NCBI RefSeq assembly: GCF_027943255.1
Contig: NC_072892.1
Coordinates: forward strand, 28,853,792 to 28,917,791
DNA length: 64,000 bases
Direction: 5' to 3'
From: Anastrepha obliqua
Lineage: Eukaryota > Arthropoda > Insecta > Diptera > Tephritidae
The notes below the pieces were generated by a model. That model was given only the letters and a program-made list of their open reading frames with translations, was not told the DNA's origin and ran no database searches. Shown one piece after another: positions 24,401 to 36,400 of the stretch; the stretch's first letter is position 1; every line of letters begins with the position of its first letter. The translations under genes were made by a program, and so were the position numbers.

Positions 24401-27400
24401 TCCGCATTTCTTCCGCGTGCAGTTTTAGCTCTACTTTACGTGGTACAGCCCAGCACTCGGAAGCATATGTCATTGCCGGCCTGATCATGCTTTTGTAGAT
24501 TTTACCTTTAAATTTTTGTGGAACTCTCTTGTCGTACAAGACATCGTAGACTGCTCTCCAGCTTTGCCATCCACAATGAATTCGGTGAGCAATTTTTCGT
24601 TCGAAGGTGCCATCTTCGCTGGTATGCGAGCCCAAGTATTTAAAGCTATCAACGATTTTGAGGGGGGCGTTATTGATTTTAGGAGCTGCTTACTCGTAGC
24701 CCATTCGATGCAAGCCATGTCACCAACCGGTCCAGATTTTCTTGGAGGATGGCTTTGCCGCGTACAGTAAGGGCTACATCGTCCGCATACAGTAGTGTCC
24801 AAGGGAGATTTCCCTGGATTTCACGCGTAAGGAAGTCCTTCACCAGATTCAAGAGAAGAGGGCTTAAAGCTGAGCCTTGATGTAAACCCACATTAACGTT
24901 GAAGCTTTGAGTCAGCCCACTCGCACATTTTACCTGTGTAGTTAATTGATGGTAGGTGACAATGACGAGTTTAATGATAGTTTTCGGGATCAGGTGCTTT
25001 CTTAATGCCGTCCAAACGAGATCTTTAGGCACGCGGTGGAACGCCTTTTCGAGGTCAATAAAGACTTCAGACAGATTTTTTTATTTATACGGTGTTTTTC
25101 TATGACCGTACGAAGAGATAGCATCAACAGTCGACTTTTCACTCACGAAACCGCACTGGTTGTTGGTGATCTTAACAATACTTCTAATGCGTACATCGAG
25201 GAATCGTTCCAATATCTTTAGCCACTGTGACATAAGCTGTATTCCGCGGTAGTTTGAACAGCACCTGAAATCGTCTTTGTTTTATAGAAAATTATCAGAT
25301 ATGTTAGCTATTACGCTATTATTATTATTGATCGAAACTAAAAACTACTTACTTCTCTATTTCATAGGTCTACCCACCGGCGTTCGAAAAGTCTGTCTAG
25401 GGAAAACTGGGATGATGTGGTTTTTGCTGATAGTATATCAAAATTTCCTGCATATGAACGTGTAGTTCTGCGCCATCCGGGTTTCGTTCGCCCTTTGGTA
25501 CTCTTCGGGCCAGTGTCTGACTTAGCGCGTGAAAAACTTGCTAAAGAATTTCCCGATAAGTTCTCAACACCGCTACAAGATGATGATAAGTCGAACACGA
25601 AAGGTCGGATAGTGCGCCTCTCGAATATACGCGACATAATGGATCGCGGCAAACACGCTCTGTTGGATATAACGCCCAATGCGGTCGATCGACTAAACTA
25701 TGCGCAATTCTATCCGATCGTTATATTCTTGAAGACTGACAGTAAACATGTCATAAAGCAGTTACGCCACAGATTGCCCAAGTCGGCACATAAGAGCTCG
25801 AAAAAATTGCTCGAGCAATGTCAAAAATTGGAGCGTTTCTGGTCGCATATATTTAGCACTCACATTGTGTTGAACGACGAGGAGTCGTGGTACCGAAAAC
25901 TGCGCGATGCGATTGATCTACAACAAAGTGGTGCGGTATGGATGTCCGAGTCAAAGGTAAGAGATGCTAATGAACAACAACACAAGAAATTATGCCTTTT
26001 AGTTGTATTTCAGCAGAATTCTAATTCAAATGAATAATGCATTGCATTCTTAAGATCCTTTAAGGTTGGTTATTATCTGGCAGATTAAGGAATAAGTTAA
26101 ATATTACAATATTCCGGTTGCATAACAGTTATGCCACATAACATAGCATAAAATAATATATTACTAATTGCCAGTATTTTAGCGTCATGTATTTAACCCT
26201 TATAATTGCTTGGTATTTGATCTCTGAAAACCACAAGACGTGCTTAAAAAAAAGATCGGAATCAAAAATATTTATTAGAAGAACGTCACAATAAAAAAAT
26301 ATTTTTTTAGTTACGAATAGGCGCTCTTTACGGAAATATCGGGTGTTTTTTAGCTGCATAAGAACTATCGATATCAATAACAAATAGCTTGAGAGCTGAG
26401 AATGGCAAACTGTGCTGACATTTCTGTTCAGTGAGGTTTGGCAAGTCGTGGTGAATCGTTTAAGGGGGTGGTAGGGTTTAGCGCTCAAACAAAAAACACT
26501 TCTTTTTTGAATTTTTTACAGAAATATGGCTTAAGATACTTTAATAAAATCAGTTGCATGTTATTGTACATCTTTTCAATAAGTTTTTAAAAAATATTAA
26601 TAATAAAATATTGACAAATAAGCCCATGACAGAGTTTTTTTGGAGATATGTTTTTCGAGAGGTGCTCTGCGGTGCCAATCGGCATTCGTCGTAGGATCAT
26701 CTGAAACTAAAAAAGTCGAATTTTTCAGTTAAAGTATGACGTATGAGAGTGCCTACAAAGGCTATAACTTTGAGAGTTCTGCTCCGATCCACTTAAAATT
26801 TTGACACAACATTCTTGAAATGATTTACTATAAGATGAGTGAAGAAAAAAAATTTCGATTTTGTGACCCTACCCCCCCCTTAACGCCAAAACAACGCTTC
26901 CAACCATTAAAATTTATTTTCGAAAGAAAAAAATATATAAATAAATATATTTGCGAAGTTCATAAGCGATCTGTTGCCGAAATATCGATTCCTCATCGTT
27001 CTCAACTTGTTGGTCGTTGTCCTTCTTGGCTGACGTCCCTATAAAATGCAGTTCGTGCAAGAATTGAAGCCAATAACCATCGTTGGCATTGCATTTTTGC
27101 TAATTGGGCTCATTTAGAATTACTATTCAGATTTATCGGAAAAAGTAGTTCAAAATTATAGTATAACTCATAGCCGCACCGGACATATGGCGGATATTGC
27201 TTTATACTCAAAAAATAAATGCCATGAAATTATCTACCAGATTATAATATAAGATTGGGGAATAAATTCGTAGCATTTTTACCAAAGACTATTATTTCAA
27301 CAAAAAACAATAATTACATATATTAATAGGTTAATCAATTATACCATATATTCGCCTTTGCTGTTTACCACCTCGTCCCACCTCTCGACCAATTTGTTGA

Positions 27401-30400
27401 CGCCGCTCCGCCAAAAATCGCCTGGTCTGGTGTCAAAGAAGTTGTTGAGCCAGTTTTCAAAGACCTCTTTGTTATCGAAGGTAATGCCCTTCATATGGTT
27501 TGACAGGGAGCGAAAAAGATGGTAATCGGTCGGTGCAAGGCCCGGAGAATACGGCGGATGCTGAATGACCTCCCATTCGAGCTCTTGTAGTGCAGCTTTG
27601 ACGACTTGTGCAACATGGTGACTGGCGTTATCGTGAAGGAGTATGGCTTGACCACGTCGATCAGGTCATTTAAGTCGAATATCCTCATTCACGTGGTGAA
27701 GCTGGGCAATGTAGTGCTCCTTGTTGACTGTGGCATTCTTTTTAAGCATTTCACAGTGCATCATCCCTCTCAACATATCATGATCTTCTTTGGATGAAGA
27801 TCCGGTTTGACTCTTGGCTGGAGCCACCCACTCCTTTCTTGGTTTCATATTGATGTAAAGGGCTTTTCAATAGGCGCGGGTGGCAGCCATTTTGTTTTGG
27901 TGACATCTGTCAAATCTTTTGTTTATTATTCAGTTGTTTATGCCAAATCATCATGGCAAGTTACACGATTGAACAGCACGTTCAAATGATAAAACTTTAT
28001 TATCAAAATGAGTGTTCATTAACGCAAACGTTGCGCGCATTGCGCCCATTTTTCGATAGACGTGGTGGCCCTTCCAATTTTTGAAGTGAAACTTCTTTTG
28101 TCTCGAAGGATGAAACGCTGTGAGGAGTAAAACCATAGCGTTTCATCGACAAGTGACGCTACGCCAGCGCCATCTGTTAAAAGCGTGGCGTGGATGAAAC
28201 GCTGTGAGGAGTAAAACTACGCTAAACTACGTAAAACTCACGCTATGCCAGCGCCATCTGTTAAAAGACTGGCGAAATATGGCAACAATGATTGCAATTT
28301 GTCAATATGACATTTGATTGACGGCCGCCGTAGCCGAGTGGGTTGGTGCGTGATCACCATTCGGAATTCACAGAGAGGTCGTTGGTTCGAATCTCGGTGA
28401 AAGCAAAATTAATGAAAACATTTTTCTAATAGCGGTCGCCCCTCGGCAGGCAATGGCAAACCTCCGAGTGTATTTCTGCCATGAAAAAAATCTGCTCATA
28501 AACATATCATAAAACAAAATGAAATAAATGTATAAAAAAAAAAAAAAAAAATTTTCTTGTGATTCGAACCAAGGATTTCGGATCGGAAGCCCACATTGCT
28601 AGCCGCTGGGCTATTGCGCTGTGCTGTCGCCGCAAAATAATGTATCATAAATCTGTTTACCATACCAAAGACCATACACTTTGCGAACGCATTTCGGTGG
28701 AAACAGTTGACAGTTCTCCCAAACACAATATTATTAGTAACGCGAGACGCGTCATAGAGTGTGTGTGTAGTTTTGAGCAAATCTTACAAACATATTTTGT
28801 TTTGTTGATTGATTTCTGTTAAATATGGCATCAAATCAACAAAAACGGAAACCGAAAACATGTGCTGAACGGCAACGTGAGTATTTGGAGCGTAAAAAAT
28901 TAAGAGCTACTGTTGAACACCGTGACAGTGAATCCTCCGGTTGTACGATAAGTGATAATTTGTCATCTGTGCATCAGGATATCGATGAAGAACATTTCTC
29001 CGTAAATCGATCAGTCGATGGGCGGTCATTTCATCAGTATCATGGACCTAATTATGTTGTCTGAGTTGCTAGGACAACATGATCATCAAATTCCGATGAT
29101 TTTAAGTGGCGACTTTAATGTCAATTTTGCAGAAGAGCGATCAAAGACTCTAATAAGTTTTCTCAAAGAAAAATTAAATTTAAATATGGTTAATGATGGT
29201 GAAGTACCAACAACAAGATGCGGAACTACCATTGATGCAGTATTTCATCGATACCTTGATAGATTAGAATGTAGATCATTTTTTACGTATTTCAGTTACC
29301 ATAAAGCCCTTGTTTCATTTTTGGAAAACGAATCCAATAATGATAATGACAATGCCGAGAACCAAATGTAATTGAGTACAATAAATTCATTTCTTTTTAT
29401 ATTAAAATAAATAAATAATTCTGTTTAATAAAATTCCATTCCATGCTTTCCATGACTTCTGCATGCATTATATTGAAATAATAGTTAAATTATTGATTTG
29501 TTGATAAAAGAAGTTTCACTTCAATCGTGCGGGTTCCGTGAACTACCACACACTTTCTTTTTTTATGGCCCATATTGAACCATATGGATCTAGACGACAT
29601 GTGGTTCCAGCAGGACGGCGCTACGTGCCACACAGCAAACGCCACGATTGAAATTCTGCATGCATACCCGCCCTTATTGAAAAACCCTTTATAAGCGCTG
29701 TTTATGCCCGCCTCTTGCTCGATGGCGGGCGAGATGCTGAAAAGTAATTTGAGACCGACTTTCTTTATTCTTTTCGTTGAGCTCGTGAGGCACCCAGGTT
29801 TCTAATTTTTGGGTAAATCCCATTGAAGGAAGGTGATGGAAAATCGTTTTATGATCGCATTTCATTTTTTGCGCCAATTTACGACTGATAGGCGCCCATT
29901 CTCTTTCAAAAGTGATTTGAGACGTTCTTCATCGAATTCAGAAGACTTTCCGCTGCGGGACGTGTTTTCGACATCAAAGTCGCCATTTTTGAACTTTTCA
30001 AACCATTTTCGTGCCTTCTCCATATAGGACGCAAATGTCCCGGGCTGCTTCGGCAGTTTTTTACTCGAGAAAAGCAAGCAAAAGTAGGTGTCGAAAATGT
30101 TGATTTTCGCCTCCTGGATATTCCATTTCTAAGCTTTAAAACTAATAAAAAATTAAATAACTAAAAAATACAATTAACATAGTTGAGCAGAAAGAGTTTT
30201 ATCAAGGAATTAATTACCCTTTGCCGAACAGCAAACAAATCATTGTAAAAAAAAGAAAATATAGAAACGCTATGAACTATCCTCAACCCAATAAAAATAT
30301 CAAAAAATTCCTTCCAACAATATTTCTGCTTAGTATTATCAGTCCACAAGCTCTTAAAAAACACCCGATATAATGCCAAAAAATATTGTATAAACAAACG

Positions 30401-33400
30401 AATTAAAATGGGTAAAATTTTGTTTTTAATATTTTTTATATGTACTATAGTGCCTTCCTTATGAGAGCACCTTCAAAATCAATCATACTTTGTTAAATAC
30501 ATTTTGAGTATATTTAAATTTTTGGTCACATTTGTGAATTTCCATATTAATGAATGTGAGTTCTCGCAGTTTTCAGAGTACTGTAATATTTACTATGTAT
30601 GTATGTATGTATGTATGTATGTATGTATAATATTGACATCGTATACGTATAATATTTCTAAGCCTCTTAGGCACATACCCGCATGGGGTATTAATGCTGC
30701 ACTTACGCTACCATGAAATAAATGAACTAACAATATTTTTAGGATTTATGAGATTTTAATGCATACGCTTACATACACCGCACGAAAAAATTATAAGACC
30801 AAGATGATTATGATGATATCTACTAAAGCAATAATAGAAAAATTTCCCAATACCGTTTCGTTGATTGTATGTTTCACGGAAATTATTCGACATTTATTGT
30901 TGGTATTTTATGATAGTAAGGCGCAAATTTTTGTATGCCACGTGGAAAAGCTTTGATGTTTGAGTTTGAGTCAGGGACAAATTTTATGTCATGATGAGAG
31001 AGGATTTGCAATGCGAAAAATTGCTTCAAAATTAAAAAGAAGCAAAACTGTGGCCTTGCACTACTTCCATTTGAAATGAAAGTAGGGATGCACCAAGAGA
31101 AGTGCTAGAAAACAAAAACTTAGCGCTACAAGTGTTCGGGAAATCAAACGTTTAGCTACAAATCCATCAAATATCCCTGCTGAAAATAATTTAGAAGTTA
31201 ATCGTAATTTAGAAGTTACTACCCGTCGTGTGCAACAAATTTTTCAAACGGCTTCTAGTAGTCCAGCATATGTAAAACGAGTACCTAATCCTGAAATTAA
31301 ATTTGAACAAAAAAGCGAGCCAAGAAACACTGAGAATGTTAACTCCTAACATACTCAGGCTAAAAAGCCCATTGAATTTAAGTAAAAGGGTAAATATTCA
31401 AGGAGGAAAAGGTGAAGTGACAGAGAGATAGGAAAGGATAGAAACCGAGACAGAGATAGCTAGCCTTTTGAGAGTTTTCCAGATTCTTTGGCAACTCTGA
31501 AAATATGCTTTAGCTCGAGAGATGGTAAACATACACCAGTTTCAGAGTACGAATATTACTCTTTTTAAAGACTTTGGAACCCAAAATGTGTAGCTTTGCT
31601 CTAGTAAAGGCAGGACACCCACAGAGAAAATGCATAGTAAGATCCGCCTCTTCTTAGCAAGACAGGCAAATCGGGTTCTCAATGATGCCAATGGTAGTCA
31701 AATGCTAAACCCAGGGGTTGTGTCTTGTAATAATAAATACCAAGCATAAACCGAAGGTCTTTTCTACTAAGTTTTAGAAGAAAGTTCGACAGTTTTCTGT
31801 TCGCGCTTGTCACAAAACACTTTGCAGTTTGGCAGTGTTCTAAACCGAACCATCGCTCTTTGTGTAAATCGCGTACGTAATTGCTGATCTAATTCATGAT
31901 TCCTGTAGAACTGATTCCAATTATTTGACTCTGGTTCCTGTGGGGTAACCGCTGATCTGCAGTTGACCTAAACCTAAGTTAACCACAGGACACAAACAGG
32001 TCAGCTTGACATTTGAAGAAAAGTACCAATTTTGGGAAGATTAATGGGTAAGAGTAATTTTTCCGATGAAAACCAGTTTGGTTCCCAAATGTAATGGCAT
32101 TATAAACGGAAGAAAAAGTAGGAAGGAATGGCTCGTAATTTCTGAGAAGGTCCTGTCATGGTTTGGACAGCCAAAAATGAATAGTGGCAAGTATATAAAA
32201 TTTCTGCACGAAGCGCTTATTACGTTTTTCGATGACAATTTCGATAAGAAGTGGGTTTTCCAACATGACAATGCAGTTATTCATGCTTTCAAATCAACAA
32301 CAGGGATTTTGGCAGTGAAAAAATACCAATTTCTCAATCGGTTTTCAAAAATGGAAGCAGTTTATTATAGCTCCTGGTGATGCTCAAGCATGCATGTCCA
32401 GCAGCTTATATGTGTGCGTGTCGGGTGCATGACGCTAATATCTAAAATTTTTGATTTTCATCATGCAAAAGCCGACAACAAATATGTGTGACCTGAAGCA
32501 AGTTCGCGTGTCACCCGACACGCACACATATAAGCTGCTGGTCATGCATGCTTGAGTGTCACCAGGAGCTATTAGCGCTAAAAGCCTTGATAGATGGAGG
32601 CGTTAATTGGGATTACCGGCGCAGTTAATTCTGATTAAAATTGGATTAAAATTGTAGTGTGCCAGATGGTTGTTAGACGGTGAACAGCTGATTTGTTTAT
32701 TGTATAGTTTTGTTAGTAGAAGATGTATTACAGGCGACAAGTACGGGTTTTAGCAGCCCTGATAGTAATAAATAGATATTTATTAAAAAAAATCTTAAAT
32801 TCCTATTTCTCAAATTCCTATTTGAAAACAATTAATGAAATTTCGAAAGTGTTAGTGCAACTAGTCTTTCTTGTTCTTCTCTTTAAAATTTTCATAAAAT
32901 TTATCTTAATCCGCTTAAATCATGAGAATTAAGTCTATATTCAATCTAATTCGAATTAAGTCTAGTTTTCAATTCGCATTAGATTGAAAACTAGATTTAA
33001 TTCTCATGAATTAAGCGGATTAAGGGAAATTTTATGAAAATTTTGATTTTCATCAAATTTGAAAGATAAGAATAAGAAAGAACACTTAATTCCTGAGATA
33101 ATTCCGAATTATGCTAAGCCGTTAATTCTGATTGGCGTCACCATCTATAGGCTATTAGAAGTCCGATTAATGTTGAATAGTCAAAAATTTATTAAAATAT
33201 TATAAATAAAAATAAAAAATAAATAATTGGCGCGTACACTTCTGTTAGGTGTTTGGCCGAGCTCCTCCTCCTATTTGTGGTGTGCGTCTTGATGTTGTTC
33301 CACAAATGGAGGGACCTACAGTTTCAAGCCGACTCCGAACGGCAGATATTTTTATGAGGAGCTTTTTCATGGCAGAAATACACTCGGAGGTTTGCCGTTA

Positions 33401-36400
33401 CCTGCCGAGGGGCGACCGCTATTAGAAAAATGTTTTTATTAATTTTGCTTTCACCGAGATTCGAACCAACGACCTCTCTGTGAATTCCGAATGGTAATCA
33501 CGCACCAACCCATTCGGCTACGGCGGCCGCCGTAAATCGATGCCTCGCTGACTTCAACAAGTTATAATCAAAGTAGGATCCAACACAAATTACTCAGCTC
33601 CTAATAAGAGACAAACCCCAAGAATTCTATGTTGGTTATTTTAAATATAATATTTTTTTTAATAATTAATTAAAATTAAAAATGAAAAACATAAATTGTA
33701 AGCCTTAAACTGATAATAAAATTATAAGAAATTTAGTTGATCATATAATTTTTTCGTCTGATGTATATCCAAATATAAGAAAATATAAGAAATTTAGTTG
33801 GTCTTATAATTTTTTCGTGTGGTGTACATCCAAACAGTGTTTTATTTTACGTATGTGTACAGCTGGTGATAACAAATAAGATGTGAAAAATGAACTATTG
33901 AAAAATATATATTTTTGTTTTTTTGACTTTTGAGTTTTGTAAACGAGTTTTTATAAGGGTTTAATATAAAAAATCACTCTTCATTAATTAAGCTTTAATT
34001 TACAATAATTTAAATAGTGTATTTACTGGTTGAGGAAACTATTAATATTCTAACTCTCTGATTACTCTCTCATACTCCTTGGTAATCCAATAGTTTCCTG
34101 ATTCCCCAAACGAAATGATATTCCCTCCACATATTGCACCACCATGCAACTTTCCCTGCTGTCGCCCATCATCAGCTTCAGTACCGCGTTGTTCCATTGG
34201 CAGACAAAATTCCTTTTCGTTATCAATGGACCAACGGTCTCCTACACCGCCACGCCCACCACCTCTAAGACAAGAAATAAATTACAATTCCACACCCAAC
34301 ACGCCAGTTGGTAAGCTAAAACAGCCAAACTGTGTTTACAAAGTAATACCAATCATAAAACCAGCTTCCTCTATGCCCGGTGGCTTAGCCACCAAAACAT
34401 CCTGTATGCAACGCGCAAATGGCGCCAATGACGTATTAAACGATAATGTAACGTCACAATACCACAGCTCGCAACCAAATCTGCTAAGCAGTATGTCCAT
34501 AGGGAATATAAACTCTACCACCAACGCTTCCGCTATGAACAGCAATTTCGATGGAAATCCGAAAAATGATAGTTATGGTGGCGTCATTTGTGGCGGATCT
34601 ACGCGCATTATTGGACGCACGCCGCATTCCGTCGAGCCGCGCACCACTGCCTACTACTACAACGAGCTAATAAACAAATCGGCTATATTTGATTCGAATT
34701 TAAATTTGCTTAACGAAACGATGAAAGAGGGCAAAAACATACTAGAATGTAATAATGTAAAAACCTCGGAACAGTCCAAAACAATGCTATGCTCAGCAAC
34801 TGCTGCGCCAGTAGCAGTAATTGCCACGAGCGTAATGAACAGTAACAGCATTTCGTTGGCACCACAAAAAGGATACAGCCACTGCTTGAGCACAAGAAAT
34901 AGTGAAGACAATAATGAAACTGACACCGGTTCCGGTGCTGCCTTCAATAACGGTGGTGGCGCAAATGATGACTGTAATGGCTATTTTAAGGTGTCGAACA
35001 CATACGGAGAATACCCCTCGTCTAGCAGTCAGTTTATTAACAATGGTAATACTAGAAAGCAGGTTGATATGCAAGCAGCAGCACAAGATGATAATTTTAG
35101 CCCAACGCCGGCTGTTAGAAACTTTTCTGCAGTCACTCCCTCTTCCGCTTCCTTAGTTAAAACTTCTACATCAGCTGGCATTCATAATCACCTCATTAAC
35201 AATAAAAGCTATTACACCGGTAGAAAACCATGTAGCGCTGCTGGTGACTCAAGTAATATCTTTGGCAGTAGCAATCAACGTTTAGCATGAGATTGTCACA
35301 TTCAATGTTAAGTCAGTTGAAAAGAAGAAACCACGCATTAATGTCAGACTTTCCAAGAAATGATTGACAAGAAAGTAGACTTACTGACTGACGTACAGCC
35401 TTGGCCAAAAGTGTTAGGAACCCCATTGATTACTGAATGTTTCATTGTAAAAAGTGAAGTAATAACTTTTTATTAATAAATTAGTACAAATATAAGGAAT
35501 TAGTGATTAATATTTAGTAGGTCCACCCTTAGATTTGGTAACAGTATCAATGCTCTGGGGCATGTTGCGTGCATGCTTTGCAGATTCGGCTGTACTTATG
35601 CGCTGCACTCGTGAATTAAATCATTTTTCGGGGCTGTTTGCGATGTTATGCTGTACTTCTTTATCTTACGTTTTAAAATAGTCCGCATGTGCTCTGTGGG
35701 ATTTAGATTTCAAGACTGTGCTGCCCAATCTAACAAAATGTTGTTATTGTCTCTAATCAACGCATCGTAGTCGTTGATTTGTGATAAGGCGCGTTGTCTT
35801 ATTGATATTGAACTCTATCTAAATTAGTGTCGCGGAAAATGTGCATTAACGAAGGCAAAATTACAATTTCCTATACATTTATGCACTTTTGACCATCCAT
35901 GCGACCATCGCAAATGAACATTTCGCCGACACCATCAGCGGCCATACAACGCCAGATCATAATGCTGCCTCCCCCATGCTTAACAGCGGGTATCACGCAA
36001 TCTGGATGATATTCCTCGGCAACCCGTCGCCTCACGAACGCAACGTCAGGTATTCCAGATACCTGTAATAAAGGAAAAATATCACTTTATAAGATTGGTG
36101 TTATTTCCTCGAAATAATTAGGACTAAAAAGCTATGAACTAGGATAAGAAGATATGGTTGTTGATATTTTAAAATGATGTAAACCAAGCCTCCCTCGAAG
36201 CTCAATTCATCAGACCCCAGAACATTCGTCCAATCTTCCTACGTAAAATGCTGGTATCGGAGAGCCCATTCTAAACGCTTTTTCCGTTTTTTTCTTAAAG
36301 CCACGGTTTCATTCGAGCTTTGCACCCTTTTAAACCTACTTCCAGAAGTCTTCTTCTACTGTGCGAGCACTAATGGACTTTCCAATTTCTTCTGACAGAG

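Larger units (their letters stand above)
27858..29689 (+). mobile_element. Tc-type element B inside the mariner
   Basis: Ends invert: left AAAGGGCTTTTCAATAGGCG, right complement AAAGGGTTTTTCAATAAGGG. N-terminus at about 27952 ([20 protein letters not shown]) and a middle piece at about 29570-29665 ([19 protein letters not shown]) flank two SINEs, a tandem duplication and an endonuclease fragment. Confidence 0.75.
27255..30125 (-). mobile_element. mariner split by a Tc-type insertion
   Basis: The N-terminal part lies at 29692-30125 (minus): [36 protein letters not shown]. The C-terminal part lies at 27290-27850: [61 protein letters not shown]. The two run on from each other around Tc element B. 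The segment with the first catalytic Asp (normally GDEKW) is missing at the join. TIR recognised only at the low end (TTGGGGAATAAATTCGTAG). Confidence 0.82.
26339..30368 (+). mobile_element. Tc-type element A, host of a transposon nest
   Basis: Ends invert: left TATCGGGTGTTTTTTAGC, right complement TATCGGGTGTTTTTTAAG, each with a TA. Sequence after the left end (GCTGACATTTCTGTTCAGTG) and the frame near 26885 ([12 protein letters not shown]) and 27050 (VQELKP) fit the 5' half of a Tc/mariner-type transposase. Between them sit a TTAA element, a mariner and everything inside that mariner. Confidence 0.7.
30774..33826 (+). mobile_element. Tc1-like element C with nested insertions
   Basis: Ends invert: left CACGAAAAAATTATAAGACC and right GGTCTTATAATTTTTTCGTG. 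N-terminal frame at about 30980-31340 ([33 protein letters not shown]) and a later frame at 32180-32330 ([18 protein letters not shown]) are Tc1-like transposase pieces. A LINE end, a foldback MITE, a TIR element and a SINE lie within. Confidence 0.78.

Noticed and set aside
28560..28633. Functional tRNA gene
   Set aside because: Boxes A and B are present but acceptor and other stems do not pair well and a T/A-rich tail follows, as in a SINE.
29833..30027. Plus-strand frames in 29.8-30.1 kb
   Set aside because: They are the opposite strand of the mariner N-terminus.
34094..34310. Internal donor GGTAAG at 34311 as the exon end
   Set aside because: It would leave one base, which does not fit the phase-0 exon at 39375; the frame stays open long past it.
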